DNA from: Polytrichum commune
Lineage: Eukaryota; Streptophyta; Polytrichopsida; Polytrichales; Polytrichaceae
Length of the DNA stretch: 64,000 nucleotides
Reading direction: 5' to 3'
NCBI GenBank assembly: GCA_950295325.1
Contig: OX485809.1
Coordinates: forward strand, 17,746,144 to 17,810,143
Shown: positions 22,980 to 36,700 of the stretch, piece by piece
Layout: the number at the start of each line of letters is the position of its first letter
How positions within the stretch are numbered: position 1 is the first letter of the stretch
Notes under the pieces: generated by a model
Databases searched by the model: none
The model's input: only the letters and a program-made list of their open reading frames with translations
Told to the model about the DNA's origin: nothing
Made by a program: the position numbers and the translations under genes

Positions 22980-23972
22980 GGGTCACTTCACACACAAGCT
23001 TGAGAGCCCATGACCATTCCACTTCAAGCACTCTCATTGGTGGAAAGGCGGAGCTGGTCCAAGTTCGCTTCACACTACGCTCCAGGGACCGACAAAGTAT
23101 GTGAGTGCAAGATGGATGTAAAGTCTACGTGGATTTCTACATGGCATCGAATGGATCATGTTTCATGATCACTTGGACTATTATCAAGAACCACCTCTTG
23201 GAGGTAGGCTTATCACAAAACCATGGCACTCCGAACGCTCACAACCGTTGGTTTATTCCATTTTATCGTGTGTGACGGCCCACATGAATAGAGATTCGTT
23301 GAAATAACATTTGGTTGAGGGTCCGGTCACATATAACTTTACACTACACTTAGGGCCACTTCACACACGAGCCAAGAGCCATGACCATGAAATTGTGAGA
23401 ACCCACAAGAAAGTGTCCAAAGGCCATCCCGACACACCTCCAAGATCATGTAGAGTGGTCACAAACCCTCAAGTGGAGTGTGAAGTCATATGTGACCGGG
23501 CCCTCAACCGGCATTCTATTCCAATGCATTCCTATTCATACGGGTCCTCACACATGATAACATAGAATAAACCAACGGTTATGAACATTCGGACTACCAT
23601 GGTCTCCCGGTTTTGTATTAGGCCTACCTCCAAGAGGTGGTTTTTGAAAATAATCCAAGTGACCAGGAAACACGATCCACTCGATGCCATGTTGGAATCC
23701 ATGTAGACTTTACATCCATCTTGCATTCACATACTCCGTTGGTCCCCCCAAGCGTAGTGTGAAGTGAACTTGGACCGGCTCCGCCTTGTCCACCAATGAG
23801 AGTGCTTGAAGTGTAATGGCCATGGGCTCTCAGTCTCGTGTGTGAAGTGGCCCTTAGGGTCTGCGACCACACTACATGATTCTGAAGATGTGTTGGGACT
23901 GCCTTTGGACACTTTCTTTTGGGCTCTCACAATTTCACGGTCACGGCTCTTGGCTCGTGTGTGAAGTGGCCC
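22980..23972 (+). mobile_element. Tourist-like MITE, family 4 copy C, split by copy D
   Basis: Left part 22980-23352, right part 23857-23972. The two halves join into a normal family member of about 489 bp when copy D and one TTA are removed. It ends CTCGTGTGTGAAGTGGCCC followed by TTA at 23973. Confidence 0.8.
23353..23853 (-). mobile_element. Tourist-like MITE, family 4 copy D, inserted in copy C (TSD TTA)
   Basis: A full 501-bp copy in the opposite orientation, starting GGGCCACTTCACACACGAG and ending CTCGTGTGTGAAGTGGCCC. It is directly flanked by TTA at 23350-23352 and 23854-23856. The interrupted host copy shows the pre-insertion state, which proves both the element ends and the TTA target. 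Termini are identical for at least 19 bp. Confidence 0.9.
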
Positions 23973-24337
23973 TTATATACATATGTCCATCTTTCCAAGC
24001 AAAAGAAGCAAAGGTCAACATAAATTGGTCTTCTATGTATGTTAAAATCCACATGCCACACTCATGAGTCCATTCAACGGAAGCATCTTGTGGAGTGAAG
24101 AGAGTCTATGATAATGGGTGATGACATCAGCAAAAGCTCATAAACTAGGTAAGCTATCATTTTCTTCAAGACTCAGCAAGCTGGGGATACTTATCGTCTA
24201 TAGGCCAACCCAAGGACTACGACGCCGAAAAATAACCACATGGAAACTTCCGGACACCTACGAACCAAGACTTGTGGTTGCAAACTTCGGAACTTTGTGG
24301 ATACTTTTGTGGATACTTTTGTGGCACTTGAGAGGTG

Positions 24338-24583
24338 GGCCGGGGATTCGTGGCACTCACTAAAATCATCCGTGCGGATGAAAAAAACACATGAATCATC
24401 TAAATGGCTATTTTTGGGCAATTTGATTCCGGAAATAGAGTCAAAGGCCCCGAATTAGTCTATTGACGTCACATTCGAATGAATCGGCCCTCAACCCCAT
24501 AGGGGGGCTTTTTTTTATTGGAGCCACTTCATCCACGATATCTTGGATGGATGATTTTTAGTGAGTGCCACGAATCCCCAGCC
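24338..24583. mobile_element. Small Mutator-type MITE (9-bp TSD)
   Basis: Terminal inverted repeats of about 34 bp begin GGC(C/T)GGGGATTCGTGGCAC and continue through CTCACTAAAA(A)TCATCC. They are flanked by identical TGAGAGGTG at 24329-24337 and 24584-24592. A 9-bp duplication points to the Mutator superfamily. 246 bp, no coding. Confidence 0.8.
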
Positions 24584-24623
24584 TGAGAGGTGGATCCCAT
24601 ACTCGGAAAGACTACACCCGCCT

Positions 24624-25137
24624 ATGGTATTTAGTATCACCTAGCATGCGTAATAGTGTCACTTACCCTGTTTTGAGGCATATGCCAAGTTACACTAATG
24701 ACCAACAACTTCAGCATTAGTGTTATTGCATGACACTTGGCGTTCAAGTGAGCTTGCTAATATCTTGACATGCGTACGTTCAAAAGTGTTATCAGGTGTA
24801 TGCCTATGTTACATAATAGTCTACAAGTTGACCAAAAGTCCACACAAATGAAACTTGACATCAGTACATTCAAGAATATTTTCTTGTTGCATAAATGCAA
24901 ACACACGACACTTGCCGTAAGTATGCTCAATGTTATCTTCTCCTTGCATATTAAAACGTCAAACTATCATCTCAAGTATCTCGATGTGTTTCGCTATATG
25001 TCATGATGGAAATAAAGTTACTTGTGTTGGCGAAGAGTATCATATTGGCAATTAGCGGACGTGAAACTTTGAGACCTCTAGACATCTAGTTTAGGACCTT
25101 CGCAAATAGTGTACATGATACTAAATACCATAAACAA
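24624..25137. mobile_element. Single arm of the foldback family
   Basis: This matches the right arm of 5268-6735 (about 6213-6720) in the same orientation: TATGGTATTTAGTATCACC..., TGACACTTGGCGTTCAAGTG, ...TTTGAGACCTCTAGACATC. The partner arm is absent. It was probably left by recombination or deletion, or it is a diverged relative. Confidence 0.7.
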
Positions 25138-27360
25138 TATACCGGGACTTCATCTCAAATTCATCCCACATGTATTGTTCTACGGGCATGTTGATAAAAA
25201 GGCGTATGATTCGAAAAATCAATGTTACGTATGCCCACATTGTTTTAGATATCGGTTGAATATGAGCTAGGTTGTTTGATGCAAACCGCCACCAATGTAT
25301 TGTAGGCAAATAGTAATTTGCTAAAACTTGGTCTTACACTTTACGTAAAATTTATTCAACCTCAATTAGGAGTTTTACTTCCAAAATGGAAAGACTCCTA
25401 ACCAACAAAATTTGGAGTATGATACATATTTAAATAGGCCTCTCACATTGCCAACCCGGGCAACTCTGTGCTAGTCACCCCTGGCGCACAATGTGGTTGA
25501 GGCTAGGGGGCTGACAATAGAGGCCCAACGAGGCACATAGTGCTAAGGGTAGTAGAGGCCGCATGATGCTCTCCATGTAGGCTAACCGAGTGGGTCGCTA
25601 AGCTAGCCACATGTTGTTGGTAAAGAATATGGGTAGGCCACTAACCCCGGGAAGTATGTTGCCAAGCAAAATGGGTAGGTTGCTACTTGCAATGAAGAGG
25701 AAACAACCTCTTGACCCATATGTGGATGTTTGAAATCTAAATTTATGTGCTTAGCCTACTAAAAATGCATGCAAATTCTCTGCATTCACCCATGATGTGA
25801 TTTCATGAGCGAAATTGGAGATTTGTGATCTTGCCAATCAAATTTTGAGTGTTGGAAGTCGGTTTGAGAGCAACTATCAGGTTTGTTTCTTCTTCCTCTC
25901 TTTTTGGAATTGTTGTTGTCAATGTATGTGTCTACAAAGTTCGTTGCAATGTGGGGGTAGTATTTTCATTGTCATCTCACTTACTGATGTCTTCTTTGGT
26001 CATTCAAGTCTCCCCTAAGATATAAATTTGATATGATTCCCAACAAAGGTTTGGGCAGTCCAATTGCAGTAGCCACTACCATTTCATTGCAGATTCTCTA
26101 TTGTTGTTCCTCGATGGGCATAACTGCCTATGTTGAGGGTGATTTCCACTCATTTGAAAGTGCATCGTCATTTTGGACTTTGTGCTAGTTGTTCTTCCTA
26201 GAGAACTTTAGGGGTTGCATGCTTTTGTTTTATGATGGCTTGGAAACGTGGCGGATTCGACAACAAGGTTTACCTTGTGTGTGAAATATAGTTCATCAAA
26301 TCCATGTGACCAACTTCTTCTAAATTTGTGCAGAATACACTTCTTGGCCAACATTTGGTTTGTGTCCTTGGATCCCAGACTTGGGATACCACCTACATGG
26401 AGGTTCTCCTTCACACATATGTGATGTTCGAGCATTTCAATAAACCTATTACAACTAATCTTCCTTAACCATATTAACCTAACTCCTATAATCCAAAAAG
26501 GACTTCACTCAGGGTAATTTAAAAGTCATCTCTTGCTTTGGGTTAGAATGCCACGCACTTGGTTCAACAAGGATTGTTGGATTCCCCAATGCAAGTCGGA
26601 GGTGGGGACCGTAAACGATTATGTTTCCACTAGTCCTCTTTTCATTGAGCCGACCCCCAGTGTTGATGGGTGTAGGAGAGAGAATGTTTCCCATGCCAAC
26701 ATTGAACTGCCCATGATGGTTTTGCTTGAGGATGTGCAACCCATCCTCCACACCTCCCAAATCATGGATTATCTTTTTCCAAATATGTTGGGAAACATGT
26801 ATATCTCCCTTCATGTTCCATCCCCTTGCCACCAAAAGAATTACCCTCTCCACAACATGGTGGATTTAAAGGGGAATGTTCACTTCAGAAGCTTGTGAAG
26901 ATGGGCTCCATTGAAGTAAACCAACTAACACCCATCGTAACCCCCCCATCACCACCTAGTTGTGAGCCAAGATCACTCCCACCCTTAGTTGCGTCGTGGT
27001 CCAGGTGAGGGATCTCTTGGTCACAATTTATCAAGAGGTTACAATGTGGAAGGACACCCCTCATGTCCATAATTAGGTGTTTAACACCCTTTTCTTTATT
27101 AACCCCACCCCGAGTGTTTAAAAACACTGAGGCCACACACACACCAGTGCAAAATCCAATCCAATTACTAATGACAACATCCTAACCTAATGGTAACCAT
27201 TCATTCCCCCACTTCTTTTGATTTCACCATGTGATTAACCCATTACATCTTGGGCTAAAAAACCCGAGCTTAAACACTATCTCCTCCCCACCTACCTAAT
27301 TGATCAAATCACTAATTCAACTACTAAACAACCTACGTGAGTCACCTGACTCCTTAACTT
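25138..27360. other. Intergenic DNA, no gene recognised
   Basis: ORFs of up to about 120 codons around 26509-27142 on both strands have no recognised domain and no splice support. Mixed base composition suggests old transposon remains. Confidence 0.4.
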
Positions 27361-27369
27361 CAGTGTGCA

Positions 27370-28390
27370 AGACGATTGTTGGCTACCCCTTCACCTCGGC
27401 CAACACGGCAGGTCTCGGCCTTGCTGGTCCGCCCCAGTCCCAGCCTCTGTTTAATTCATGGTGGCAATCTGGTAGAGTCGCCTCCTCTACTCCTTGATGT
27501 TTGCAGCCTTGGTAGGCTGCTCCCAGTTGGCTTCCCGCATTGGCGCACCCTTCCAGCCACCACTTCACTACCTCACTCCCAACCCTTTGTTGGTCGGTTC
27601 CAACGGCCAATGGCACTTCATCCCTCTCTTTGCAACTGCGCTAGTTGTTGCACATTTTGTGCACAGCGGCTGCCATCAAGCAGCACGATGCATTCCCCCC
27701 TTCCAATCTGTCCGATTCCTTCCCAACATTACCACTAATGGCTCGGCTGGCATTTTAGGGAGCAATTCAGTGTGGTGCTAATGCATCAATTCAACCCTGT
27801 GACAGGGGAAGGCCAATTGCGCATTCTTTAATCCTTCCCTGCCCTGTGATGAGGCTTGAGATCCAATCCGCACAAGAAGGTTGCGCCCATCAGGCACACA
27901 ACTTGTGTCTTGGCCATTGTAGATCTAGGAGTGTCTGGTGGATGCACACCTCCTCCAGTGCACTGCCCTCACTTCCTTCGGTGCCCTCCATTTGCTACTC
28001 GATCCCCCCGAGAGCTCCTCCTCCTTCCCCGTTGTCATTCCGCTCCTTCACCACCTCAAGCTGCGCTCGCCTTCACCCTTTGTCGCATCTTGTCTCTCCT
28101 CTCATTTCAGCCACATTCACTCGCACCGCAACCGTGCCGCTTCCTTGCACCTCCTTTAGTGCATTCTCTGATCTCCTTTTGCCAGCTGCCACACTCCCTT
28201 GGCCCTGTTCTCTCCTCAGCCGCATTGGATAACACTGTTGCTCCCCCTCCTAATCGGAGGCCTTCCCCCCTCTTAAACAAACACTGGTTCTCCCTAAAAC
28301 AGTCAATACAATGGGCATTCGGCCTCTTGAGCTCGGCCCTTCCTACCCTTAATCCACCACTTAATTCATTTTTTATTTCCCCTACATAAA
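27370..28390. other. Locally C-rich island without a recognised gene
   Basis: Base composition shifts to CT-rich on the plus strand. Open frames of 128 and 177 codons (27846 and 27856) are Pro/Ser/Leu-rich and overlap in different frames, as expected where stop codons are rare. It may be a captured or decayed fragment; I see no domain. Confidence 0.35.
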
Positions 28391-31384
28391 TAACTTGGAT
28401 CTAACAACCTAACTCAACAAAGCCTAACTCATAAATTCCAATCCAGTCTAACTCTCGACACACCCGACAATTGCTAATTCTAGTGTTTTCAGTCTTTTTA
28501 GAATTTAAACCAACTTGTGGGCACAAAATCATGCTCGCACAATACTTCTAGCCTCAAGCCCAAGATAACTCCTACACTAGTCTGTAACTCAATTCAAGCC
28601 TAAACTTAAAACCTCACTCTTTTTATCTTTTTGAATATCCAATGTAAATCCAAAGCCTAAGAGTTTAATGATTTTTTAGGATTAAGCACACATGTGGGCA
28701 CAATATTGGGCTCACACTAGCCTTATGGTGTACATATCTAGGTGAAGTATCTACACCTACATAATCCTTGGTAGGTGTTCACATCCCCACACCCCCATCA
28801 TTTTCCTCTCACTAAAAACTTTTATTGAGGGTGGACCATGGCAATGGATACAACTCCCTCATGGGTGGTTCCTTGGTAGATTAATGAACCCAATTTTGAA
28901 TGCAAAAATAACAACAACCTATATCCTTCATGCCCCTATGCTTTGACCGTTCCGAGGCGGGTCCCATTGATGGCACCGAGGAGTACAATATTAAAATTAT
29001 GCATTGGTTCTTTGGATGTGCTTTGCAATATGCCACGATGTATCATGAAAGTCGGATTTCACTAGTCATTCTTGAAATAAAGTATTACATGTATTTGGGT
29101 ATAAATTTTTATTTTTGGATGCCAATCACGTCATTGGCCTTCATGTTTTTATACTATATGATGTTTGATTTTAGTGTTACATTATATCTTCCCCATTGAT
29201 TTCATATGCTTTATATTTAAGATATGTTATTTTTTTGGGGGTGTTGTATTCTCCCTTGGTTAGGCGTGGCCTCTATTTTTGAGTCTTCAAGGAGAGCCTG
29301 GGGGTGGGGGTGGGGCAAAAGAGTAAGTGACACTAAATACAATATTTAGTGTAGTGGTCAATTCTCCCGTTCATTGGTCTACAAAACCCATCTTAAGTGC
29401 ACCTCACCTTCAAGGTCCAAAATCGAAATATATGTTCACTTTCACTTTCACTTAGTAAATAAGCATTTGATTGGAATTTCATTTCCATAATGCATTGCTC
29501 ACTATACTTTTAACCCTTGATTGGTCAAGCATTTTCTTGATATATTAGATTCATAAAAAACCTTTTTTGTTTTAATTGCTTCAATTGTTGCTTTAAGCAA
29601 GGTTATTATAACATTATTGATGATTCAATTTGCATGACATCTTATGTTTCATTAAAATTATGAGGCTTTAGGGTCCAAACATGTATAACCTATAGTCCAT
29701 CCTCATAGGCCATGACACATGAAATTCTGATATGAATATAGATATACCAAGCATATTATACCAAGAAGTTAGTTTTTGGAGGATAATTACTCAATTTCTC
29801 ATTCATCAACCAAAAAATACAATATCGCGTGGGCAATTGAGATTGAGCTATGATTCTAACATGTTTTCCATAAAATATTAAAAGGTGGGTGAGTTGGTTT
29901 CAATCTCCAATTTCTCAAAGACATTAATATTATAATATTTCAAAATAATTGATATTTAATTATGAAAGTAATTGAAAATCGTGATTGATGATATGAATCA
30001 CCTCAACATCATGTGTTTGACCTTCAATGGATCATAATTGATACACAAAAAAAAATTGGATAAAGATTTTCATCATGCATGTCAATGGATAAGTTGAAAA
30101 TGAACCATTGCAAAATTGTTGCAAGAATGTCACAAATAAATCATTATGTTGTTTACACACCATGAGCAAAAGTAGTTGTCATAATGTGTTGTGTTTATGT
30201 TAAAAAATTGTTGCTAAGAGAGATACCCACTTACATCACATGACCACCTTTATAATAGTTTTGCAATGGAAAAGCAATATGTTTGAAATGTGTTCATATC
30301 ACGTTATAGATATTAATAACACACCTCTATATTGGGCCAATATTATAAAATATATCAAGTGCACTATGATAACCAACAATATTCATTTGTATTTGGAACA
30401 TTTGATATATCATATGTTGATTGCAATCAATTTAGTAACACATTTTCTATTCATTTAACATGTTTGAATCTCGAACTTACAAAAGGTTATATCCATAATT
30501 TCAATATGATTTATGTACAATCCATAAATTTTATTGACATTATTGTATCATCCTAGAATTTGTACACCATTAACATATAATTGGATGTAAATTGTATGCA
30601 TAATATTTTTGTATAACTATTCTTATTGATATTTAAAATTTTATCATACTAATTGTGATAAGTTTAATAACAAGTTCATAATTGGTTAAACATGTTTGTG
30701 TACCAAACTTGGAAAACATTACATTCAGAATGTCAACATTACTTATGTACAATACATGCTTTCAAATGACTATCATATATCATTACATCATCACTACACA
30801 AGTGGGTGCAAAATGTATGTAAACTAACGATGTAATGATGTATGTGATAAGGATGTAGCATGACATGTGATATTGCTTGCCCCTAGTATTTATTGTTTAT
30901 CTTGTCTCACATGTAAGATAATTAGATTGAGCTATTCTGCAATTCAACAATTAAAATTCAAGGCACCAAGATTACTACATGTTAGAGTACAAAGAATGTC
31001 ATAGGCACCTTCACCTAAGTGTAACCACAAAATGATTTGATATTGGAGATAAAAAAAATAACACTCTACCTAGACTTGAGATTGGCACAATGCATTAAGG
31101 CTTTACTGTAAACCAAATCAATCATGACCCTTAAGTTCAAACTATGAACAGAAGTTATGGTGCTTTTGGGCACCCCCCTTCAAGGGAGCCGAAAAGTACC
31201 GCACAAGCCCTTCGGTGAGGGTGACATGCCTTAGCAGATGCCCAAGCCGAACCCCACATGCTATGATATTTCATGAGTGTTTCGGTTTGTTAAGGGAATT
31301 GGTAATCGCGTCGTATCCTTTCAATAGGTTGTACCTAAACCTTAAGTACCTCATGTGATTATCTAAGCTACATCAATTCTCCTA
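28391..31384. other. AT-rich intergenic DNA
   Basis: No gene supported. A piece of the CTACACTAAATA family is at about 29329-29353. Confidence 0.5.
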
Positions 31385-31389
31385 ATGTA

Positions 31390-33732
31390 TGTGGAGGCCA
31401 CCTTCAACCCTCAGCAACTTAGACGGTGTAACCCGCTGCTGAACCGGTTTACATGGAAGTTACTCCCACCAAAATTAGACCATCTTAGATTCCAATACTT
31501 GTGAAGGTGTTTATACTTTCTCCGCTGTCTTGTATTTTGTAACATATAGCTTCAGTGCTCGTTTTATTCTTCAAGGAGTAGTTGACTTAAGATTGCGAGT
31601 TTATGTTCCCCGAAATCTAATGTCAAGGTTAGGTGATCCTAAACCTTTATTAGATCTTGCATCTTATATGGATTGAGTAACATAATCCTTTTTCTAATCA
31701 CAAACCCTTTATAAATCTCTAAGGATAAAGTGGCCAAGTCTTTCAGTTTATGTTCCCCGAAACCCTAATGTCAAGGTTAAGTGTTTTAGGGAGAACATCG
31801 TTCATACCTACAATATCTTTCATGGTTTGGATGATTAAAATCTTCCTATTCCCCTAGAGCTATTCTCATTTATGTCTTCAAGCATACTCTCTCACTAACC
31901 TCAAATTAACTAATTAGCTACTTCCCTTGATGTCATGGAATCCCTATTCATTCCATAAGGGCATATAAATCCAATAGACATTCAAAGGTGCTTGATTAAT
32001 ACTCATCTATGTTCCCAAGGGCATTCCAATCCTTGGTCATGGCCGGCATATATATAATTACCAAAGTATCCCTCTTCTCTTCCCAAATTCCCTATAGGGG
32101 CATAAGGAATTTGGTGGCAAGACCGTGACTTGGCTACTCTTAGATTGTTCCACAAATCATGGTCTTGGCCTAAATCCCTAAGTGAAATCCCCTTTGATTA
32201 CCCGAATCACCATTAGGTTAATGAGGAGTAGGATAGGGGATATGATAGCGAGGGGAAGGCTTAGCCTCCCTTAGATTGTCTCTTCTTGCTCGCTTTGCAC
32301 TTGATAGCCTCATGTACCTCTCGAGTGGATTCCCCTTGTTGATTATCTCAAATCCGAAGGCACTTTGGAGGAAAGGTAATCACCGTCCTTACAACCTTAG
32401 GTGTCTCCTCCGAACTTTGACGGCCTCTCGTTTCTAATCACATACTTTGCTTATGGGGTGCTTTGCTAGCCACCCGGCCATCCTTTTGCTTTTTACCTCC
32501 GCTCCTTATTTTTGTATTTATAGTTTGACCAAAGCTCAATTATGGAAGTCTCAACGTTGATCATGAACATGTATGTGAAGAATTTCCCTAACCGGCCTCG
32601 GGGTAATTTCCTAACTCGAGGTTTCGGTATGCCTACTTCCTCTTCAATTTATTTGGGTGATAATTCTCTAAGCTTGTAAGAGACCTTGCGGCCGCGAATT
32701 AGCTTGCTTCCGCAATTGCTAATTCTTTAACATATCAACTAGAGATGCACCATGCGTGCGATCAATTTTTCCCTACTAGAAGCACCACGCTTGCCGTAAG
32801 TAGAATAGGTCAATTTGCACCAATGCGTGCCACTAGATTAATTTGCACCAACGCGTGCCGCTAAGTTAATTTGCACCAACGTGTGCCGCTAAGTTAGTTT
32901 GCACCAACGCGTGCCGCTAAGTTAATTTGCACCAACGCGTGCCGCTAAGTTAATTTGCACCAACGCGTGCCGCTAAATTAAAGCCCTAGACTCGGACACT
33001 CATGTAGAATATTCGGAGTGAAATGAAGTGTATTAGGGGACCTAACTTGGCCCCTTTATATAGTGTCTTACATCTAGGTATTTGTAGATTTTTGTAAATG
33101 TTAGCTTCAGCTAAATTTATCACTGTATCTAAATATAGCCTGATTTAAAAGTCTTAATTCATAGAGACTAAATCTATTTAGTCTAACATGTAATTCCTAC
33201 TTACATATCTTTTCATATCACCTAAGCTACTTAATTGACATGTGCTCTAAAGCGGGAATAGGACCGTGCCTCTACGCTTCTCAAAATGGTCCTATTTACA
33301 TTAATTCCCTATTAGCTATATGTGCCATGTGTGTCGGCCCTAAGCCCGGCCTCCAACTGGTTCATTTGCCTTACTAGTAACCTGCCAGTTCGCCTCTACT
33401 AGTACCCGGCCCGCTCCAGCCTGTCTCCAGTGCCCTAACCGGTTCGTCTTCTCCCCGCATCCGAGGCCTGCCCGGTTCATCTCCTCCGCACTCGGACCTA
33501 CCCGGTCTGTCTTTACCCGGGCTTACCCTGGGGTCGGGGGTCTGCACTGCCCCATTCTCACTTAGTTGCCTCCAGCCCTAGAATGGCCCCGTTCTCACCG
33601 GCTGCCTGAGTTTCGTAACAGTCCCGTTTCCATTCGCTGCTCGGAGCTTCGACTCCGTTCGCTCCCGGCACTCTCACCTTCTCGCCTAATCCCATTGTTT
33701 CTGTTGCTGTGGCGATCACTGGTGTCTCTACA
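31390..33732 (-). mobile_element. Solo LTR 1 (TSD ATGTA)
   Basis: A complete 2343-bp LTR with no internal domain attached. Identical ATGTA stands at 31385-31389 and 33733-33737. Read on the minus strand it starts TGTAGAG and ends CCTCCACA, i.e. TG...CA. A TATA box on that strand (complement of CCCCTTTATATAG, near 33058) lies about 675 bp from the start, so the LTR and its promoter point leftward. It carries six copies of a 28-bp repeat at 32812-32979. Nearly identical to solo LTR 2 over most of its length. Retrotransposon superfamily cannot be told from the LTR alone. Confidence 0.9.
32812..32979. repeat. 28-bp minisatellite in solo LTR 1, six copies
   Basis: Unit AATTTGCACCAACGCGTGCC followed by GCTAAGTT, six units. 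Solo LTR 2 has only four. Confidence 0.9.
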
Positions 33733-33737
33733 ATGTA

Positions 33738-36700
33738 ATGCCTAATCTATCATAGTTTACGTGCAGACGCACTAGCCTTGGGATAAAGGCAACCTAAAAC
33801 TAATGAATGAAATAATCTAGCCTACACCTTCTGTGTGTGACTTTTAATTATTATTTGCTCGAATTGACGGAATAAAGAATGGACTTGCTTAATCAATTGG
33901 GCCACATCTAATTCTTTACCTCTTATGAATTAATTTTTTTAAACAAAAGGACCGTAATTAAGTCCCACCATCTTAACATTTCCTCTTCGTTTATGATTGA
34001 TTGAAAAGAACCTATATTATTAACTTCATAGATTATAACATCACCACCAACATGTTTGATGTATAACTTAACCCGAACCCTTTAAGGCCATTTGCAGGTC
34101 TCTTGAAAATTGATTAACATGGACACCCTCCAATCTTTGGTGGCGGAGCGGGTAGTGTCAATCCTCCGAGTTAAGTTCCCGGTTGGTTTTTTGCCCACGG
34201 GGGTTATACAAATTTTGTTGGTTGTTAATTGGTTTAATACGGTTTAACCACGAAATTCCAACTTAATGGGATTAGAAAATAAAGCAACATATGTGTTCAA
34301 CTTGTTGCACAATCTTCAAGGGTCGGGGCAATCACCTGTAATCCTTGGGGCCAACAACATGATGATGGTTTCATGGATCATTATTTCCACCTTACCATAT
34401 ACAACACGCAGAGTGGTCATGCCGGAGATCAACCTGATTTCACCATACACAAATAAGTTATGAACAAAAAAAACTACTACCACAACTCTTAACCAACAGG
34501 CTCCACACACATGGGAGTTGGAATCCCCTCCCATTGGCAAAATGGGTGCTAATTCTGTAATTTTACATGGATAGTTAGGTTTACCTTTGCCACGCTCTTT
34601 TCATTCCTAAATTGAAGAGGGTAGGGTTAAAATGTTTACCGGTCGATTCCCACTTCGACTTTCGGCCATCTACGATGTCTATTCGTCCCTTTGAACCTCG
34701 AATAAACAAACCTCTTTTTGATTGGATGGATGGAAAGTCCACACACCCCTTAAATATCGAACATTAGATTAGTTGTGAGAACAACTTGGTGAATGAATAC
34801 CCGATTAGCGATAGGCCTTCTTTTACTCAGATCTTCATTCATTCATTGCTTACTCGTTTACTTATTTATTCATTTATTAGGAAATAAAATAAAATAAAAT
34901 AAAAAATATATATATATATACACACACACACACAATTTAAATATATAACGGTTTTGGAGAGCCGGCCTTGGCGATTCTAAGGCAGTAGACATCATTCCAT
35001 TTGAATACCCACAATTATTTTTTACAAACTTCAAATGAAACAATTTGATGTATTCTTAAAAACTAACAATAAGATCTATAATTCTTCAAGTATCAAATAT
35101 CAAAGTAATTTCATATTTTATTATTAAAATATGAGCTTCGAAAGTCAATGCGTACAAATTAAAAGGCAGCTCAGATACCTTCATTCAAACACCAATAATT
35201 TATACTCATTAACTCTGATCTTAACAAACTTGCATTTCTCAAAAACCTCATAACAATATCTATAAGTAATCTAAAGATTGAAGCGATTGCATGCTTTCTC
35301 TTAAAAATACGACTTTATAAAGTTGGTGCTTACAAATTGAAAGGTAGTTGAGGTACATTCATTCAAACCGTCATAACTTCTAGTTATTAACTATGATTTA
35401 AACAACCTAAGGCTTGTAGAAAAGCTAATTTCAAGGGCAAGATTCACTTAAAATTTGACATTTGAATTGTAAATTCTCTGTCTATTATATTTGAACTAAA
35501 ATGACGCAGTAATTTAGAAATGTGTTTAAAAAATACATTATCTTACTCATAATAAATTTTACTACAATAATATAGTTTAATCTCACAATGAAAGATGAAT
35601 AGAGATGCTTTTTTTATTGAGCGGGAGAAAATATTCTCTCCTTAACTAGAATTTCAGAGGGCTTCGGCATGCAAAGTGAAGAGGTAATTGTAAGGGGAAG
35701 AATAAGTTTTTAATTTCCTTCAATGAAAGATTGGACCCTCATTTCCTCCCACTCACCAAGAGGTACCTCTCCTTGAAAGATGGAACCAAACCTCGGTGGT
35801 GAACAGTTGGAATAACGCCACCTCATAAATCACTTGCCCAAGTCCTAATAAAGGCTTTGTCAATTTAGTTTGACTTTGAATTTTGATTGGCAATGGTAGC
35901 CTATAGTCCCTTACTCTAGTTGGCAAACTCCTTATATACATGGTTGTCAACTTTATTTGTCTTTTTTTCAGCCGCTTCAAGAATTATTGATTTTTGGTCG
36001 CCGGTTGATTTTTGTCAATGAAATGCTTGCTTGAATTGGTTGCTTCCTATTTAACTTACTTACTTACTATATCACTCCCTAATATTTTTTATTCGGGTAA
36101 AGGACGTTTCTCTTTTGCACCTTTGGTTTTTTAATTTTCTACTTGTTGAAGATTCATATCTGAAGAGTAAATACATCTAACCAACCTCGTAAGGTCTTGT
36201 TTTTAATGATGAATCGATGAAGTTATAGCTACTCGTCTTCACTGGCTATTAAACAAAACTACACCTGGAAAAGTCATAGGACTTCGAGCAAGTGTCATTT
36301 TAAGAGAAAATGAAAAATGAAAAATGAAAAATATAATATTGATGAAATAAAAGAGAAATGCTATCATATGCTAATCATTATAATTGTATGGATGAACAAA
36401 TAGAGTAAGACGGCTGCCAACTCGGTAAAGCTACAAATATTTGGAACAAACATAACATAGTTTACGACATTGTTTACTAGTATAGAATAAAATAAAAATT
36501 GTATACAGAAAAACATGTGCTAAATCAAAATGAAATGTTCCATTTTTCTAATAAAAATATCTAAGAAACGATTGATGGATGTCTTCAGGGATTTTAATAC
36601 AGAAGATTACAATTCATCAACACTCGAACATCATATATTACAATTCAAAAGTTAAACAAATTGTTTACGAACCTAAAACCTAAAATTGTGTCAGAAAATA

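Noticed and set aside
26509..27142. Possible retrotransposon gag or reverse-transcriptase remnant
   Set aside because: I looked for zinc knuckle, protease and YxDD-type motifs on both strands and saw none.
27846..28389. ORFs of 128 and 177 codons
   Set aside because: They overlap in different frames, are Pro/Ser/Leu-rich from CT-rich DNA, and show no domain or splice support.
32812..32979. CRISPR-like array
   Set aside because: The 28-bp units abut without spacers, in a plant LTR; it is a minisatellite.
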